DNA of 64,000 nucleotides from JAACFF01 sp963701435 (GTDB taxonomy: Bacteria; Chloroflexota; Anaerolineae; Promineifilales; Promineifilaceae), in assembly GCA_963701435.1 (NCBI GenBank), contig CAVPAL010000037.1:31712-95711 (forward strand), given 5' to 3'. Within the stretch, counting starts at the first letter, position 1; each line of letters starts with the position of its first letter. Of this stretch, positions 61,581 to 64,000 are shown one piece after another. A model generated the notes under the pieces. It did not search any database. It had not been told where the DNA came from and saw only the letters and a list, made by a program, of their open reading frames with translations. The position numbers and the translations under genes are program-made.

Positions 61581-63479
61581 CTACGGCCGTATCACAACCG
61601 GCAGCGCCATTTCATACAAATACCACTCAACATCTTGTGACAGCATCACGATGGCGTCTGTCGTGGAAAAAGGATCGTCGCCTGGACCAAATAGATTTGG
61701 CCAGCAGCCATTGTCACCCTGCTGCGCCAAAATAGCGTCAGCCGGATTCGACAACATGCCATTCACAATCTGACTCCACTGCGGCGCGAATGGATTTTGG
61801 TTATTCTGCGCCAAACCCTGCACAATTTCAGACGTCGAACTGGGGCTGGAGGAGCCGCCAAAACCCCATCCGCCATCAGAGCTTTGGGTTGACGCCAGAT
61901 TATCCACTGCGCCAGGGATAGACGCGCCCAGCCGGCCCAATACATTCAGCGCAATCCCAGTGGCGTCCGGGCTGCCCCAATCGCCGTCCGTTTGCAAATT
62001 CATCAACACGTCTACGGAAAGTGGATCGACCGAATTATCAGAACGCAGTAAACCAAGCATCGCTTCGGCATGCGCATTAGGCCCAAAGGCGGTGCTGGCA
62101 TACTCGCCGGTAGGCGAAAGATAACCTGATACAGTCAAAGGCAGATCCAATCCGGCGAAATTGTCCACGTTGTATGGTTCTCCGGCCATGATGACGCCTT
62201 GCATGACTGTGCCTACACGCCCGCCGCGACCATCCTCAAAATAGGACGGCGTCTGGTTTTCCAAAGCAGCAACGGCATTCACATCCCCTGGCGTCCATTT
62301 GGCGTCCTGCGGATCATCGCCAAAAGCGCCAATTGCCTCCACCGCCCGCGCCGTACCGCCGGCGTTAATACCAAAACCGGCAAATTGTTCCCAACCACCC
62401 GTATCCACATCTTGCAGTGTCGCCAGACAGACCACTGCTGCCCGCGCTGCTTCATAACGACTGGGCAATGGGTATGCTTTGCCGGTCGCTGCGGGGATCG
62501 CCTGCACAGTAGAGAAGAAGTCGTCGAAGCGGCCCTGACCAAAATCTGTCTGGAAGGCGCCATTACTATTTTGCCAGGCAAGCAAAGCCAGCAGCGGCGT
62601 CACGCCATCTTTGTCCCAATCACCGGCAGTTGAATAAAAATCTTCTCCCAGCGCGCTGAGCGCCTGCACAACCAGAGCCGTGCTGTTGGCATTTTCGCCA
62701 AACCCGGGTCCATATTCCCAACCGCCGGTCGGGGTCTGTGCATTTGCCAGAAATATCGTCGCCTCAGCCGGCGCCTGATCATCTGGTTGCCCCCCTGTGG
62801 CAAGCAGCGCCATGATTGCTAACGCGGTGGTGTCTGCATTTTGGTTTGTGCCAAAACCATCATTCCACGAGCCATCAACAGCTTGTTGGTCTATAAGCCA
62901 TTTTAATGCATCCGCCGGAACCGGCGCGTCTACAGCGGACAAGGCCAGTATGGCGAGCGCCTGGTTGAAAGCGGTTGCAGCATATTGACCGGTGCTGGCG
63001 TCATAATAGTCAGATACAACAGCAACCCAATCCTGACCGGCAAAATCACGCGCATTCTGGTTGGCAGATGTCAGCGCCAACACAATCTTGCCGGCGGCTC
63101 CACCTGATGTAGCGGCAAAAGCCAGCATGTCGTCAGGTCGTGCAGCCAGGTAAGCAATTGGGGTCATGTCCTTGTTTGGAAAGGGCGCGGCTGGATTAAA
63201 GCCGCCGCTGCTGATGGCAATGATGGCGTCTACGGTAGCGCCGACATTGGAAGCAGGCAGGCCGGTATTGAAATCAACGCCATAGCCGCCATCCGGGTTT
63301 TGGTGCGTGCGAATCAGCCAAACAACCGACGCATTCACGGCCTCCCGCTGATCTGCAAAGGATACATCATCCTGCGAGACAAGCGCTGCATCAACGCGTA
63401 ATGTCATTATTAAGCCGCCCAATATCAGGCCGCTGCAAATGAAAGTTAAAATCATAAAAAGAGATTTGCGTGTGTTCAC
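61581..63479 (-). CDS. Secreted alpha/alpha-toroid repeat protein, predicted B12-capture partner
   Basis: The start is GTG 63479 because AGGAGG lies 5-10 bases before it; it gives 632 residues. A signal peptide (about 5-30) precedes at least seven prenyltransferase/terpene-cyclase-like repeats with turn motifs such as NPDGGYGVDF (near 61), DGSWNDGFG, GGWEYGPGFG, NGAFQTDFG, GGWEQFAGFG and DGGWGFGG. This is the alpha6/alpha6 toroid fold also forming the N-terminal domain of transcobalamin. No DXDD or DCTAE cyclase motif is seen. It ends MALPVVIRP. It is the first gene after the cobalamin riboswitch. Confidence 0.85.
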   Translation of the reverse strand: MNTRKSLFMILTFICSGLILGGLIMTLRVDAALVSQDDVSFADQREAVNASVVWLIRTHQNPDGGYGVDFNTGLPASNVGATVDAIIAISSGGFNPAAPFPNKDMTPIAYLAARPDDMLAFAATSGGAAGKIVLALTSANQNARDFAGQDWVAVVSDYYDASTGQYAATAFNQALAILALSAVDAPVPADALKWLIDQQAVDGSWNDGFGTNQNADTTALAIMALLATGGQPDDQAPAEATIFLANAQTPTGGWEYGPGFGENANSTALVVQALSALGEDFYSTAGDWDKDGVTPLLALLAWQNSNGAFQTDFGQGRFDDFFSTVQAIPAATGKAYPLPSRYEAARAAVVCLATLQDVDTGGWEQFAGFGINAGGTARAVEAIGAFGDDPQDAKWTPGDVNAVAALENQTPSYFEDGRGGRVGTVMQGVIMAGEPYNVDNFAGLDLPLTVSGYLSPTGEYASTAFGPNAHAEAMLGLLRSDNSVDPLSVDVLMNLQTDGDWGSPDATGIALNVLGRLGASIPGAVDNLASTQSSDGGWGFGGSSSPSSTSEIVQGLAQNNQNPFAPQWSQIVNGMLSNPADAILAQQGDNGCWPNLFGPGDDPFSTTDAIVMLSQDVEWYLYEMALPVVIRP

Positions 63480-63520
63480 TTTTCCTCCTGATCCTTGCCC
63501 CATGGACCAGAGTAAAAACA

Positions 63521-63546
63521 AAACCCGATGCAATTGGCATCGGGTT
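63521..63546 (-). terminator. Riboswitch expression-platform terminator
   Basis: On the minus strand CCCGATGCC and GCATCGGG (63524-63544) form a strong stem with a short AATT-type loop, followed by TTTTGTTTTT. It lies between the cobalamin aptamer and the first gene's ribosome binding site, so it is the likely switch element. Confidence 0.85.
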
Positions 63547-63589
63547 GGTTTGTTTTTGGTTGAGTGGCATTGTGTCATTCCCAACCCCT

Positions 63590-63790
63590 ATCCACGAGGG
63601 CAGAAACGCATCTCGGGGGGTCGACCTGACTTAGAGCAGCATTCTTATGCTGCCCATCACAGTTGCGGGACAGTACTGGACTCCCCATCACAAAGATGGG
63701 CCACCAGATTCGCCATTACATCCTGCCATCCGGGGCATGGAAACCTGAGATTTGTTTATTTACTGGAGTCTGGCGAATTCAAAACCTGAT
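63590..63790 (-). promoter_or_regulatory. Cobalamin riboswitch
   Basis: On the minus strand the aptamer core GTCCCGCAACTGTGATGGG (63653-63671) is followed by a GCAGCATAAGAATGCTGC hairpin and the B12-box-like AAGTCAGGTCGACC (about 63620-63633). Upstream are GGCGAATCTGGTGGCC and TCAGGTTTCCATGCC. This matches the cobalamin riboswitch class, which usually lowers expression when adenosylcobalamin binds. It controls the toroid/DUF4430/ECF/PduO operon. Boundaries are approximate. Confidence 0.93.
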
Positions 63791-63809
63791 AAATCTCTCC
63801 TGAAAATAG

Positions 63810-63898
63810 CCTCCCGGAGGTTTCGTTTATGATGAGCGTTCCCGATGAAAACCTCCGGGAGGTTGGTTTTCATCGCTTTTGGTGTGCGGAACGCTCAT
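63810..63898. repeat. Interlocking inverted repeats at the window end
   Basis: Three pairs interlock: CCTCCCGGAGGTTT (63810-63823) with AAACCTCCGGGAGG (63849-63862); ATGAGCGTTCC (63832-63842) with GGAACGCTCAT (63888-63898); CGATGAAAACC (63843-63853) with GGTTTTCATCG (63865-63875). The second and third nest as one long hairpin; the first competes with it. It lies upstream of the riboswitch and may be an upstream gene's terminator or a separate element. Confidence 0.75.
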
Positions 63899-64000
63899 GT
63901 CAACTCCTCTGGAAAAATCAAAAACGCCAGTGTCCAGTATTTAGATTGTTAAAAATAATTTGATTTGGAGTGTATCACCGCCCGATCCGGGTGTCAACTG

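Overview
The window reads as chromosome of a Chloroflexota bacterium, most likely in or near the Anaerolineae/Caldilineae. The basis is a single-membrane style gene set, the protein families present, and secreted proteins that carry a short LP-V-type motif near one terminus; the class is inference. The DNA carries a very frequent palindrome, ACGGCCGT, which I counted 72 times by eye against about one expected by chance. I saw no transposase, integrase, phage structural module or CRISPR array.

Layout. 1-3.4 kb: secE(end)-nusG-rplK-rplA-[L10 leader]-rplJ-rplL. 3.4-8.3 kb: Maf pyrophosphatase, a TPR membrane protein, PP2C phosphatase, RNase J, nitroreductase. 8.5-14.8 kb: zinc-ribbon membrane protein, thpR and hypF-hypC-hypD-hypE (NiFe-hydrogenase CN/CO ligand assembly) without hypA, hypB or hydrogenase subunits. 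14.8-25.5 kb: a deoxynucleoside kinase/MazG fusion, a three-gene set (PAP2, nucleotidyltransferase, quinate-dehydrogenase-like), a secreted subtilase, SppA with an internal stop, an S1-domain protein, and a clpC broken by many single-base insertions. 25.6-39.8 kb, mostly minus strand: polysaccharide/glycosylation genes (O-antigen ligase-like, GT-C, GT4, GT2, phosphohexomutase, GDP-mannose dehydratase) with tatD, a thioesterase, an MBL hydrolase and an SRPBCC protein. 39.9-43.6 kb: a TetR repressor divergent from yceI-pirin-FMN reductase, with two clear operators. 43.6-54.5 kb: S74-domain membrane protein, cupin, tilS, tRNA-Leu, DUF1385, RlmI-like methyltransferase, thrB, pyruvate dehydrogenase E1alpha-E1beta-E2, and an orphan response regulator. 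54.6-64 kb: tRNA-Ser, a helix-hairpin-helix membrane protein, and a minus-strand cobalamin locus.

The most interesting system is that cobalamin locus (56.2-63.8 kb). A cobalamin riboswitch and terminator precede a secreted alpha/alpha-toroid repeat protein, a membrane-anchored DUF4430 protein, an ECF transporter (S, T and a double ATPase) and a PduO-type cobalamin adenosyltransferase. The toroid and DUF4430 domains correspond to the two domains of animal intrinsic factor/transcobalamin, here on two separate proteins. The inferred pathway is surface capture of B12, ECF import, and conversion to adenosylcobalamin.

Other patterns. A family of intergenic elements about 115 bp long folds into two hairpins around a CCTCGAGG-like core; I see four main copies, several fragments and one variant. 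All assigned frame breaks (rplA, the kinase/MazG fusion, clpC, SRPBCC) are single extra bases placed directly after a codon's third position, and nearly all would give a synonymous codon. That looks like two strain alleles written side by side in the consensus, not gene decay.
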